Source: an uncultured Clostridium sp. (GTDB lineage: Bacteria > Bacillota > Clostridia > Lachnospirales > Lachnospiraceae). From it: a stretch of DNA of 11,360 bases. A model generated the notes under the pieces. The model was given only the letters and a program-made list of their open reading frames with translations, ran no database searches and was not told the origin of the DNA. Positions within the stretch are counted from its first letter, which is position 1, and each line of letters opens with the position of its first letter. Location: contig USBM01000050.1 of assembly GCA_900552885.1 (NCBI GenBank), positions 1 to 11,360 of the forward strand, in the 5' to 3' direction. Positions 1 to 7,677 of the stretch are shown in pieces. Made by a program: the position numbers and the translations under genes.

Positions 1-9
1 AGAAATATA

Positions 10-18
10 TGCTACAAT
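10..18 (+). promoter_or_regulatory. Possible extended -10 promoter element
   Basis: The bases TGCTACAAT match the extended -10 pattern TGnTATAAT with one mismatch (C for T at the third position of the hexamer). An extended -10 can work without a strong -35 box, and any -35 would lie before base 1 and cannot be seen. If it is real, transcription would begin near base 25 and leave a leader of about 50 bases before the first gene, making this the operon's promoter. AT-rich DNA gives such matches by chance and all three forward frames are open here, so an upstream gene could equally run through this region. Confidence 0.27.
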
Positions 19-65
19 GGAAGCAAGTCACTTGCTAAGAGTAAGGGAGAGTGAGAGAAAGGAAC

Positions 66-70
66 GAGGA
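66..70 (+). promoter_or_regulatory. Ribosome binding site deciding the first gene's start
   Basis: GAGGA ends 4 bases before the ATG at 75, with a second purine block, AAGGA, at 59-63. The alternative in-frame GTG at 51 has its purine-rich stretch (43-50) directly abutting the codon with no spacer. The ATG also begins directly with a Lys-Arg n-region and hydrophobic core of a signal peptide. These points favour ATG 75. Confidence 0.5.
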
Positions 71-74
71 ACAG

Positions 75-2444
75 ATGAAGCGATATGGTAAGATAATATT
101 ATGTATGCTGTGGATGATGTTCAGTGTGCTGACTGTTGGAACGACATGTGAGGCGGCGGGTTCAAAGAAGATCATTAAGAAGAACGATAATTTTTCGGTT
201 ACTGTGGAATTAGGTCTGAATCAGTATGCAGCATGTGGGAAACCGATACAGATTAAAGTTGAAGTACAGTCAAAAGAGAATTATGAGGGTGAGGTACGGG
301 TGGTGCCGATGAACAACGACAGTACGGTGGGTGTTGCCCTGGCAAAGGATATTACAGTAGCAGGAAATGAAACGAAGAGTGTATCTTTTGTGTTGGCAAA
401 TGCAGGATATAACGGACAGTATTGCATACAGCTTGTGAATACAGACGGGAAGATTATATATAGTGAGAGGGATGCAATTACATTAGCGGATGCAGGAGTG
501 AATGCCATGATCGGAATCTTAAGTGATGATTATACGGCATTCCATTACATGGATGGGTTAACTGTTTCCATGGGCCCATATGAATTAACATCTCATGTTT
601 TGGAACTGCATACAGAGGATATGCCGGACAACAGCGACGTTTTGAATGTATTAGGATATCTTGTGATCGATCATTATGATACAGCACAGTTATCAGAGAA
701 ACAGTATGAGGCATTGCAGTCATGGGTGAGGAATGGTGGTATTCTGATCATTGGAACCGGAAGTAATTATCAGAATGTATTGCATTGCTTTAATGATGGA
801 TTTCTGACCGGTACATTTGGTACGGTGGATAAGAAGACACTAAGCTGGTTTGCACAAGGACAGGAGATAACTATGAAAGATGTGGACTGTGTTGCACTGT
901 CTTTGGAAGATAGTCAGGAATTATTAGGCTATTCAGAAGATGGAACCGCTTATTACAAGGAAATTGGTCGCGGCAGGGTTATTATGTTGGCATACGATCT
1001 CGGAATGGAACCATTTGTATCAGATCGCATGAGTGAAACAGTGGCAGATTTATTATTGCATACAGCACAGAATATGTATACGGCAGATGTGATGAATGGC
1101 AGTTACTATGATAATGGTTCTTATGATGCATATCGGATTGCAAAGATGACGGATGACAGTAAGAAACCGAGTGGATGGCTGTATGGAATCATTCTGTTTG
1201 CTTATGTTGTGTTGGTGGGACCGGTTCTTTATCTGATATTGAAAGCATGTAAACAACGTGAGAAGATATGGATTGCCGTACCGGTTGTTTCAGTACTGTT
1301 TACAGGGATTATCTATCTGACAAGCCTGATGTACCGGGTCAATGTTCCGCTTGTAGATACAGTTTCACTTATATCTCTTGATCCTGACTGGCAGACAGAA
1401 CGCATATATACCAATGTGACCTGTCCGAGGGTGAGAGATTATACATTAGTGCTGAATCAGAAGTATCGGAATATCAGTTATGATACGGATTCGTATTCTT
1501 ATGATTCTGCGATGTCGGTTGCTTCCTCTGCTGCGGAGGATGGAACTTATAGCTATATGATTAAGGACACGGCAAAAGGCAGACAGTTTACTTTTCGTAA
1601 TCGGGAAACGTTTCATGACAATTCATTTGTAGCAATAAGTTCGGAACAGAATAAGATGGGAACCATTGCTTATGATCTTATCTGTACAACGAGTGGATTC
1701 AGTGGAAGTGTCACGAATCAGACCGATTATGATCTGGAAGGGGTTGTGGTAACTTTTGAGAACCATATCTATCTGGCAGGAGACCTGAAAGCGGGACAGA
1801 CGGTAGAGATTGATCCGACGAACCTGAAAACAACAACCGGTTATGGAACATTTAATCAGTTATATACAGGTGGAACCGGAGATCGGAAAGCATACCGGTA
1901 TAATCAGATTGACTCCATGATGGAGACTTATTACATGCATGTATCGGAATATGGAAAAGGTATTATCTGGGCAAAGATTGATGGATATCAGCCGGATTAT
2001 GTAGAGGAAGGCAAAGTTAAGTCTGCCGGTGTAGGAATTGTATATACTGCGTATGAAGCGGAATATACAGATGTGAAGGGTGCTTATTATCAAAGTCTCG
2101 ATCCGATGATCACACAGGTAGATGGCGATTACGATACAGGTGATCGGACAATGTATAACAATTCGATCCAAATAACATATTCCTTTACCGGTTATCCGGG
2201 AATTACCAGATTAGAACTGCGTTCCAAGAATAGTGATATTACTTATGGAATATATGCTGATGTGTATGCCTATAATCCTGCTACTGATGATTATGAGCAG
2301 ATTTTCAAAGATTCCGATGTGATAGCAGGAGATGAATTAAGCAAATACGTTGTGAATAATACGATCAGGCTGCGGTATGATCGGGATGACAGTCGGGATG
2401 AGCAGGGATATCTGCCTAGAATTTGTGCAAGGGGGGATGAATAA
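75..2444 (+). CDS. Signal-peptide membrane protein with GATase1-like region and two TM helices
   Basis: I do not recognise a named family; function is unknown. From ATG 75 the product is 789 residues. Residues 1-27 form a signal peptide (MKR, then a hydrophobic stretch, likely cleavage at CEA-A). Residues 30-135 look like a beta-sandwich. From about residue 145 there is a Rossmann-like stretch: MIGILSDD, YLVIDHYD (195-202), then WVRNGGILIIGTGS (217-230) and GRGRVIMLAYDL (298-309). This is the pattern of GATase1-like domains in vWA membrane proteins; I see no catalytic Cys in the expected place. Two helices follow (about 370-389 and 398-418) around a basic loop (KACKQREK), then about 370 beta-rich residues. 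By the positive-inside rule both ends lie outside the cell. Its stop codon directly abuts the ATG of the ABC ATPase, so the two are probably translationally coupled. An in-frame GTG at 51 would add eight residues. Coding status is certain; the role may be as an extracytoplasmic partner of the transporter. Confidence 0.9.
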   Translation: MKRYGKIILCMLWMMFSVLTVGTTCEAAGSKKIIKKNDNFSVTVELGLNQYAACGKPIQIKVEVQSKENYEGEVRVVPMNNDSTVGVALAKDITVAGNETKSVSFVLANAGYNGQYCIQLVNTDGKIIYSERDAITLADAGVNAMIGILSDDYTAFHYMDGLTVSMGPYELTSHVLELHTEDMPDNSDVLNVLGYLVIDHYDTAQLSEKQYEALQSWVRNGGILIIGTGSNYQNVLHCFNDGFLTGTFGTVDKKTLSWFAQGQEITMKDVDCVALSLEDSQELLGYSEDGTAYYKEIGRGRVIMLAYDLGMEPFVSDRMSETVADLLLHTAQNMYTADVMNGSYYDNGSYDAYRIAKMTDDSKKPSGWLYGIILFAYVVLVGPVLYLILKACKQREKIWIAVPVVSVLFTGIIYLTSLMYRVNVPLVDTVSLISLDPDWQTERIYTNVTCPRVRDYTLVLNQKYRNISYDTDSYSYDSAMSVASSAAEDGTYSYMIKDTAKGRQFTFRNRETFHDNSFVAISSEQNKMGTIAYDLICTTSGFSGSVTNQTDYDLEGVVVTFENHIYLAGDLKAGQTVEIDPTNLKTTTGYGTFNQLYTGGTGDRKAYRYNQIDSMMETYYMHVSEYGKGIIWAKIDGYQPDYVEEGKVKSAGVGIVYTAYEAEYTDVKGAYYQSLDPMITQVDGDYDTGDRTMYNNSIQITYSFTGYPGITRLELRSKNSDITYGIYADVYAYNPATDDYEQIFKDSDVIAGDELSKYVVNNTIRLRYDRDDSRDEQGYLPRICARGDE
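2429..2437 (+). promoter_or_regulatory. Ribosome binding site inside the end of the preceding gene
   Basis: The purine run AAGGGGGGA lies in the last codons of the preceding gene, 7 bases before the ATG at 2445. It is G-rich rather than a classic AGGAGG. The upstream stop TAA (2442-2444) touches the ATG, so terminating ribosomes can restart at once. Confidence 0.55.
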
Positions 2445-3392
2445 ATGCTGACAATTGAGAATTTAACAAAACAATATGGTAAGTTTTTGGCATTAGATCA
2501 TTTGAACCTGCACATTGATAAGGGAGAAATTTATGGATTTGTGGGACCTAATGGTGCAGGTAAGACAACAACGATGCGGATTGTGTGTGGATTGCTCAAG
2601 GCAACAGGTGGTTCTGTTATAGTGGATGGAATTGATGCGATCAGGCAGCCGGATGACATCAAGCGTAAAGTAGGATATGTTCCGGATTTCTTTGGTGTGT
2701 ATGACAATCTGAAAGTTATGGAGTATATGGAATTTTATGGTTCCATGTATGGAATGGAACGCCGGGAGATTGCTGATATATCAGAAGGGTTATTGGAACT
2801 TGTCAACTTATCCGATAAGAAAGATGCTTTTGTGGATGCCTTATCCAGAGGAATGAAACAACGGCTGTGTGTGGCAAGAGCATTGATCCATAATCCGGAT
2901 CTGTTAGTGTTAGATGAACCGAATTCAGGACTGGATCCGCGGGCACGTTTTGAGATGAAAGAAGTTCTTAAGAATCTGCGTTCTATGGGGAAGACAATCC
3001 TGATCAGTTCCCATATTCTTCCGGAACTGTCTGAATTATGTACCAGTGTTGGAATTATGGAACATGGCAGATTAGTGGCAAGTGGAAAAGTGGACGAGAT
3101 CATAGATGCATCCCAGGGTAACCAGCCGATTCATATGAAGGTGGTGTATGCAGAGACAGAAGAGCCTCTTGATCAATATGTTGCAACGGTACTGAAAGAG
3201 CAGCCTTTTGTAGAGAAAGTATCATTTACGGATGATGAAGTGTTGATCCATTTCAGGGGAGATGATCTCGAAGCGGCAAGATTGTTAAATAAGCTTTTTG
3301 ATCATCATATCATGGTCAGCCATTATTATCGGGAGAAGGAGAATTTAGAATCCTTGTTCTTAGAGATAACAGGAGGAGAGGAAAATGCATAA
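2445..3392 (+). CDS. ABC transporter ATP-binding protein
   Basis: This is the ATP-hydrolysing subunit of an ABC transporter (CcmA-like class), 315 residues, cytoplasmic, expected to dimerise and drive the permease encoded next. Motifs in order: Walker A GPNGAGKT (34-41), Q-loop region GYVPD (77-81), signature LSRGMKQ (133-139), Walker B LLVLDEP (153-159), D-loop SGLDP (161-165) and switch His in SSH (188-190). About 90 residues follow the nucleotide-binding domain, as is common in this class. The Q-loop position usually held by Gln is Asp81; related families often carry Glu there, so it need not mean loss of activity. The last 8 bases overlap the permease start. The substrate cannot be read from the ATPase. 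Confidence 0.96.
   Translation: MLTIENLTKQYGKFLALDHLNLHIDKGEIYGFVGPNGAGKTTTMRIVCGLLKATGGSVIVDGIDAIRQPDDIKRKVGYVPDFFGVYDNLKVMEYMEFYGSMYGMERREIADISEGLLELVNLSDKKDAFVDALSRGMKQRLCVARALIHNPDLLVLDEPNSGLDPRARFEMKEVLKNLRSMGKTILISSHILPELSELCTSVGIMEHGRLVASGKVDEIIDASQGNQPIHMKVVYAETEEPLDQYVATVLKEQPFVEKVSFTDDEVLIHFRGDDLEAARLLNKLFDHHIMVSHYYREKENLESLFLEITGGEENA
3371..3381 (+). promoter_or_regulatory. Strong ribosome binding site for the ABC permease
   Basis: AGGAGGAGAGG lies inside the end of the ATPase gene, just before the ATG at 3385. It supports the start that overlaps the ATPase gene by 8 bases over the later in-frame ATG at 3403, which has no purine-rich stretch in front. Confidence 0.6.
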
Positions 3393-4275
3393 AAGATTGC
3401 ATATGAACCCTATATGGAAGAAAGAACTTGTAGTGGGTTCACGAAGCATGAAGATGTCCTGGGCAATTATGGGAATCAACGCTTTTTTAATAATCGTTGT
3501 GTTGATCATGTTATCGATTACGAACATGTCAGCAGCGACAAGTGGTTATCAATACGAAAATCTTATCTGGTTATTTCCGATCTTAGGCTGTATTGAGTGT
3601 GGATTAGTCAGTTTGATTGTTCCCATTATTACATCCGGTTCGATATCAGGAGAGAGAGAACGACAGACGTTAGATGTTATGTTAACCACTCCGGTTACAA
3701 CACTTTCGATTGCGGTTGGGAAATTAGGTTCGGCAATGTCGGTTGTTATGATGTATATGATTACAAGTATTCCGGTTATGGCAATTGCCTTTGTATTAGG
3801 TGGCATGAGCTGGTGGGCACTGCTTGGATTGTTTGGAATGTTGTTGTATTTAGGTATCTATGTTGGAAGCGTTGGGGTATTCTGTTCCAGCGTGGTAAAG
3901 AAATCCGTGGTATCTACGATTCTCACGATTGCAATCGGAGTAGGAATCATTATTGTAACAACCGTGATTCTATATGCAGTTATAGCAACCCAGTCGGCAA
4001 TGTGTGACGCCAAAGGCGTGACATATACAGGTCCGGGTGCAGTAGCATTTATTATGATGCTGAATCCGTATTCGCCGATTGTGGATTTTATGATGCGCGT
4101 TATGATGGGAACAGGTATTGATCGTCTGCTGGAAGAAATGGGAACCAAATCGTCGATTATCCTTGCAATCAGCAGATGGTGGATTCCATGTTCTATCGTG
4201 ATCAATATGATTATTTCTTTTGTATTCTTGAAATTAGCAGCAAGAAATATATCGGTTACAAGGAATCGAAAGTAG
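3385..4275 (+). CDS. ABC-2-type transporter permease
   Basis: The membrane subunit paired with the preceding ATPase, 296 residues. About six hydrophobic segments are visible: roughly 26-44, 62-83, 110-137, 142-165, 172-203 and 272-288. After the second, the cytoplasmic stretch SISGERERQTLDVMLTTP (86-103) is a hallmark of ABC-2/GldF/NosY-like permeases (ISxEReXGTLexLLxTP type) and is probably where the ATPase docks. The N-terminal NPIWKKEL is also typical, as these proteins start with a short amphipathic segment ending in a charged KEL. A longer extracytoplasmic or re-entrant stretch lies between segments 5 and 6 (about 204-270). The two ABC genes overlap by 8 bases, which strongly implies a complex. 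Exporters of this class carry lipids, polysaccharides, drugs or proteins; nothing here picks one. Confidence 0.93.
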   Translation: MHKRLHMNPIWKKELVVGSRSMKMSWAIMGINAFLIIVVLIMLSITNMSAATSGYQYENLIWLFPILGCIECGLVSLIVPIITSGSISGERERQTLDVMLTTPVTTLSIAVGKLGSAMSVVMMYMITSIPVMAIAFVLGGMSWWALLGLFGMLLYLGIYVGSVGVFCSSVVKKSVVSTILTIAIGVGIIIVTTVILYAVIATQSAMCDAKGVTYTGPGAVAFIMMLNPYSPIVDFMMRVMMGTGIDRLLEEMGTKSSIILAISRWWIPCSIVINMIISFVFLKLAARNISVTRNRK

Positions 4276-4285
4276 ATAGAAAGTA

Positions 4286-4289
4286 GGAG
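4286..4289 (+). promoter_or_regulatory. Ribosome binding site deciding the start at 4296
   Basis: GGAG (within AGTAGGAG, 4282-4289) directly touches an in-frame ATG at 4290, leaving no spacer. The next in-frame ATG, at 4296, sits 6 bases downstream, which is the usual spacing. The start at 4296 is therefore preferred and removes two residues from the longest reading. Confidence 0.65.
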
Positions 4290-4295
4290 ATGCAG

Positions 4296-5777
4296 ATGGC
4301 AGATCAGATCATATGGAAGTTTGTTCATAAAGTACGAAGAAGGATAGGCGGACAGGTTGTTCGGAGAACTTTGTGTGATGTAGCTTGTATTGGGCTGGTG
4401 TTAGCTTGTGGTATCTCCTTTTTTTCTCTTTTTGTCCCATTTTATTATGCAGTTTATGTGGAGAGCATTGTGTTAGGAAGTGCAGTGTTTGTTGGAATTG
4501 GGTTAGGAATCCATCGAGTACCAACTTTGGAGCAAGCAGCATTACGGGCAGATGATAAAGGATATCAGGAAAAGATTACAACAGCATTTGGTCTGCGTGG
4601 AAAAGAAGATCCATTCAGTATGCTGCAAAAACAGGATGCAGTTGCAGTGATTGCAAATCTATCGGTTGCGAAATTGTTTCCATTTAAGATATCGGTTCAG
4701 AGAGTGATTGTATTATTGTTATTAGCTGTGTTGCTAGCGGGAGGCAATCTGTTAGATTCTCCGTCAAGACAGTATGCAAGAGAACATCATGCAGTGCAGG
4801 TTGAAGTAAAGAAGGAAACAGCAAAAGTTGAAAAAGTAGAAAGGCAGCTTACAAACAAGGAATCTGTATCAGAGACGGAGATAGCGAAAGTGCAGAATCA
4901 GTTAGAACAGACGAAAAAGGAGCTTGCCAAAGTGGAATCTGCTAAGGAATTGCAGCAGGTGAAGGAGCGCTATCTTAAGAAAATGCAGCAGACAGCAGAA
5001 CAGACTACGGATACGAAGTTGCGTAAGGCATTGCAAAAACAGGCAAAACAGATAGAACGGGAACAGGAAGAACAGAAAAAGAAACTGGCACGGGATGCAA
5101 AGCAGGCAATGACGCAGGCAAAGGACGGAAAGGGGGAAGAACAAAAACTGGCATATGATAAGGTAAAAGAATATGCGCAGACCAATGGTTTAGAAGAATT
5201 AGAAACACAGATTGAAGAGTATAAACAATCGGATTATTCCGAGACGGATTATGTAAAAGCGAATGCAACACTTACCCGGTCGTTGCAGAATACAGATCGT
5301 GCAAGCAGACTTACACAGAAGAATGCAAAGTCACCGGATAATAGAGAGAGTAATTCCGGTACAAGAATGCAAAAGGATTCGAATTCAGAATCACGGACAG
5401 GAAACGGCAATTCGGCAAATGGTAATTCGCAAGGAAGAAACAATAATGGCACAGGAAGTAATGGCGGCAATCAGAGTGGAAGCGGATGGAATCGTGGAAG
5501 TGATATGGGACAAGAAGGAAGCAGGAAGACGACAGACACGGTCACAATTCCGGAAGGAACGCTTGGAGAGGACGACAATCTGACCGGTAAGGTGGATGAC
5601 AGCGGGCAGATGCAGAAATCCAAAGCAGATCAGGCAAATGCAGTAGCAGGCAATAAGGTTGATTATAGTAAAGTATCAGCCGAATATAAGCAGAAAGCAT
5701 ATAAGCAGGTGGATGGAGCAAGTTATCCGGCCAAATTAAAAAAACAGATACGGAACTATTTTGATGGCTTGAATTAA
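4296..5777 (+). CDS. DUF4175-like membrane protein with long coiled coil
   Basis: A 493-residue protein of unknown function. Helices lie at about 28-50, 52-72 and 135-153. Between the second and third is EQAALRADDKGYQEKITTAF (79-98), which resembles the D...gL.eRl.TA motif of DUF4175-type proteins. After the third helix comes a Lys/Gln/Glu-rich coiled coil (about 170-290), then a disordered Asn/Gly/Ser-rich linker (349-402). The C-terminal tail has YKQKAYKQVDG and ends near IRNYFDGL, like the Y...A...ip...r..V..YF..L ending of this group. Three helices with a basic N-terminus (KVRRR, 12-16) put the coiled coil and tail outside the membrane. It sits between the ABC pair and moxR with 20 bases on the left and 19 on the right. 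I infer a structural or scaffold role. The coding call is firm; the family name is moderate, because similarity rests on short motifs and architecture. Confidence 0.85.
   Translation: MADQIIWKFVHKVRRRIGGQVVRRTLCDVACIGLVLACGISFFSLFVPFYYAVYVESIVLGSAVFVGIGLGIHRVPTLEQAALRADDKGYQEKITTAFGLRGKEDPFSMLQKQDAVAVIANLSVAKLFPFKISVQRVIVLLLLAVLLAGGNLLDSPSRQYAREHHAVQVEVKKETAKVEKVERQLTNKESVSETEIAKVQNQLEQTKKELAKVESAKELQQVKERYLKKMQQTAEQTTDTKLRKALQKQAKQIEREQEEQKKKLARDAKQAMTQAKDGKGEEQKLAYDKVKEYAQTNGLEELETQIEEYKQSDYSETDYVKANATLTRSLQNTDRASRLTQKNAKSPDNRESNSGTRMQKDSNSESRTGNGNSANGNSQGRNNNGTGSNGGNQSGSGWNRGSDMGQEGSRKTTDTVTIPEGTLGEDDNLTGKVDDSGQMQKSKADQANAVAGNKVDYSKVSAEYKQKAYKQVDGASYPAKLKKQIRNYFDGLN
5340..5501 (+). repeat. 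Low-complexity Asn/Gly/Ser-rich coding stretch
   Basis: Encodes residues 349-402 of the DUF4175-like protein, dominated by Asn, Gly, Ser, Arg and Gln with short NGN/NSQG/NNNG runs and almost no hydrophobic residues. It is expected to be a flexible extracytoplasmic linker between the coiled coil and the C-terminal motif. Such stretches often change length between strains. Confidence 0.7.
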
Positions 5778-5796
5778 GAGAAAGTGGGGATGAGAT

Positions 5797-6774
5797 ATGG
5801 ATGCAGTTGAAATACAGGATATGATAGAACGGGTTCGGGCGTGTGAGGAAGAGATTGGAAGGGGAATCATAGGGCAGCAGGAGGTGATCCGGCAGGTTCT
5901 GCTTGCCATTTTAGCAGACGGAAATGTTTTGTTAGAAGGTGTTCCCGGACTTGGCAAGACAGAGCTGGTTAAGGTAATTTCCAATGTGCTTGCTATGCAG
6001 TTTTCAAGAATCCAATTCACACCGGATCTGATGCCATCGGATGTGACCGGTACGAATCTGATTATCAAAGAAGAAGGAAATAATGTCTTCCGGTTTGAAC
6101 CGGGGCCGATATTTTCTAATATTGTATTAGCGGATGAGATTAACCGTGCAACGCCTAAGACGCAGTCTGCATTATTAGAGGCAATGCAGGAAAAGACGGT
6201 GACGGTAGGCAAGACAACATATGAGCTTCCTATACCATTTATGGTATTAGCAACACAGAACCCGATCGAGAATGAAGGCACGTATCCTTTGCCGGAGGCA
6301 CAGTTGGATCGTTTTCTGCTGAAAGTATTAGTGGAATTTCCTAAGAAAGAAGAACTGAAGGCAATCTTAGATCTGACGGTAACGAATCATAGGATTCAGT
6401 TACAGTCCCAGTTGAATGGGGAGGAGATTGTCAATATCCGGCGTATCATCCGGGATATGCCGGTTGCAGATGCGGTAATGGATTATGCGTTGTCAATTGT
6501 TATGGCAACACATCCGGAGACAGAGGATGCACCGGAGATCACAAAAAAATATATTGCAAATGGAGCTAGTCCGCGTGGAGCACAGGCAATGGTAAAGACG
6601 GCAAAAGCAAGAGCATTTTTAGAGGGACGGTATAATGTGTCATTTGACGATATTCGTTTTGTGGCATATCCGGCATTGAGGCATCGGTTAGCATTGAATT
6701 TTGAGGCGGTATCGGATGGAGTTCATGCAGATATGGTGATACGGGATATTATAGGTACAATACAGACGGTATAG
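5797..6774 (+). CDS. MoxR-family AAA+ ATPase
   Basis: A 325-residue cytoplasmic AAA+ ATPase of the MoxR family, usual length for the family. Motifs: Walker A GVPGLGKT (48-55), the MoxR stretch RIQFTPDLMPSDVTG (71-85), Walker B IVLADEINRA (109-118), sensor 1 ATQNP (152-156, Asn155) leading into PLPEAQLDRF (164-173) with arginine finger Arg172, and sensor 2 in GASPRGAQ (256-263, Arg260). All ATPase residues are intact. MoxR proteins form ring oligomers and act as chaperone-like remodellers with vWA-domain partners, for example inserting metal into enzymes or maturing complexes. The next two genes encode such vWA partners, as expected. The start has a GGGGA purine block about 6 bases upstream, and 19 bases separate it from the preceding stop. 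The specific client is not known. Confidence 0.97.
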   Translation: MDAVEIQDMIERVRACEEEIGRGIIGQQEVIRQVLLAILADGNVLLEGVPGLGKTELVKVISNVLAMQFSRIQFTPDLMPSDVTGTNLIIKEEGNNVFRFEPGPIFSNIVLADEINRATPKTQSALLEAMQEKTVTVGKTTYELPIPFMVLATQNPIENEGTYPLPEAQLDRFLLKVLVEFPKKEELKAILDLTVTNHRIQLQSQLNGEEIVNIRRIIRDMPVADAVMDYALSIVMATHPETEDAPEITKKYIANGASPRGAQAMVKTAKARAFLEGRYNVSFDDIRFVAYPALRHRLALNFEAVSDGVHADMVIRDIIGTIQTV

Positions 6775-6786
6775 AGGAGAAGGCAG

Positions 6787-7662
6787 ATGAACAACAGGGT
6801 ATTTGATTCGGAATTCTTTCAAAAACTGAATACACTTCAATGGAATCTGAATATGCACATATCACAGGGAATGAGTGGTGCACGCAAATCCAATGCCAAA
6901 GGTTCGTCTGTGGAGTTTTCGGATTACAGAGAGTACATTCCGGGCGATGATATCCGTAGGATTGACTGGAATGCATATGGAAGGACGGATAAGCTCTACA
7001 TTAAGCAATTTCGGGAGGAACAGGAAGGCATCTTTCATATATTTGTGGATACGAGTGGTTCAATGGCATTTGGCTCGCCGCAAAAATCCTATATGGCATT
7101 ACAGATTGCGGCGGCTCTTTCTTATATTGTCCTGAATAATCTAGATCGTGTATATGTGTGTCAGTTAGGTGATCGTTCCGTTCGTACAGGAAAGGGAATG
7201 GTGGGAAAGGCTGCATTTCCGCATGTGTTAGAAGAGCTGGGTGCAAGTTCTTTTCAGGGCAGGACGACGTTAAGTACAGCAATCCGGAAATGTCCCTTAT
7301 CCATTGGTGGGGTGTCGTTTATAATCAGTGATTTCTTAGATGCAGCGGGAATCGAAGATGCCATTCGTTATCTTGCTTATCGGAAACAGACGGTCTGTCT
7401 GGTACAGGTCTTAGCGAGAGAGGAATTAGAAGTACAATATGAGGGGACGTTGAACCTTAAAGATATAGAGTCGGGAGAGAAAGTTAAGATCACGTTATCC
7501 AATGCAGCCATTTCTAAGTATCAGGAACGGCTCGGAACCTTTCGTAAGGAATTAGAGAATATGGCAAGGCATTATGGTGCAGTGTATATATGTGTGCCGG
7601 CAGATGCATCGCTTACGAAGGTTATGCTACAAAGTTTTTCCGGGGTATTAACCGGAAAATAG
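6787..7662 (+). CDS. DUF58 domain protein with vWA-type metal site
   Basis: A 291-residue soluble protein of the short DUF58 class, with no membrane helices. The family signature is clear: SSVEFSDYREYIPGDDIRRI (40-59) followed by DWNAYGRTDKLYIKQFREE (60-78). The vWA-like fold follows: DTSGS (88-92) gives MIDAS residues Asp88, Ser90 and Ser92; Thr161 in GRTTL and Asp182 in IISDF supply the usual third and fourth ligands. DUF58 genes almost always follow moxR, and the products are thought to work as ATPase plus vWA adaptor. Here the ATG follows the moxR stop by 12 bases, with a GGAGAAGG site in the gap. It is the only cytoplasmic vWA protein in the window, so I infer it links MoxR to the membrane-bound vWA protein downstream. 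The gene ends in an inverted repeat. Confidence 0.96.
   Translation: MNNRVFDSEFFQKLNTLQWNLNMHISQGMSGARKSNAKGSSVEFSDYREYIPGDDIRRIDWNAYGRTDKLYIKQFREEQEGIFHIFVDTSGSMAFGSPQKSYMALQIAAALSYIVLNNLDRVYVCQLGDRSVRTGKGMVGKAAFPHVLEELGASSFQGRTTLSTAIRKCPLSIGGVSFIISDFLDAAGIEDAIRYLAYRKQTVCLVQVLAREELEVQYEGTLNLKDIESGEKVKITLSNAAISKYQERLGTFRKELENMARHYGAVYICVPADASLTKVMLQSFSGVLTGK
7636..7659 (+). repeat. Perfect 8-bp inverted repeat at the end of the DUF58 gene
   Basis: TTTTCCGG (7636-7643) and CCGGAAAA (7652-7659) are exact inverse complements around an 8-base loop, placed in the last codons just before the stop (7660-7662). It could fold as an mRNA hairpin 12 bases ahead of the next ribosome binding site. No run of T follows, so it is not a standard rho-independent terminator. 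It may tune mRNA stability or downstream expression, or be chance within coding sequence. Confidence 0.45.
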
Positions 7663-7671
7663 GAGTAATTT

Positions 7672-7677
7672 AGGAGG
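7672..7677 (+). promoter_or_regulatory. Consensus ribosome binding site for the large vWA gene
   Basis: A perfect AGGAGG stands 6 bases before the ATG at 7684, the best site in the window. It fixes the start of the last gene and suggests efficient initiation for a very large membrane protein. Confidence 0.75.

Noticed and set aside
3597..4007. A 136-codon open frame on the plus strand inside the permease gene.
   Set aside because: Rich in Cys, Tyr and Trp with no recognisable pattern; a shifted-frame shadow of the permease.
4005..4019. Short inverted repeat ACGCC-AAA-GGCGT in the permease gene.
   Set aside because: Only five pairs, within coding sequence and with no T run; expected by chance.
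3858..4328. A 156-codon hydrophobic frame on the minus strand opposite the ABC permease.
   Set aside because: The antisense of hydrophobic helices commonly reads as hydrophobic; the sense strand has a clear ABC-2 permease motif.
5263..5583. A 106-codon plus-strand frame in the low-complexity part of the DUF4175-like gene.
   Set aside because: Arises from the biased codon make-up of the Asn/Gly/Ser-rich linker; no motif of its own.
5736..6281. A 181-codon open frame on the minus strand opposite moxR.
   Set aside because: It lies opposite a gene with all AAA+ motifs intact, has no family resemblance and no convincing context; a shadow of the codon pattern of the real gene.
7636..7662. The inverted repeat as a rho-independent terminator.
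   Set aside because: No T-rich tract follows, the stem ends are A/T, and a strong ribosome site and gene begin right after it.
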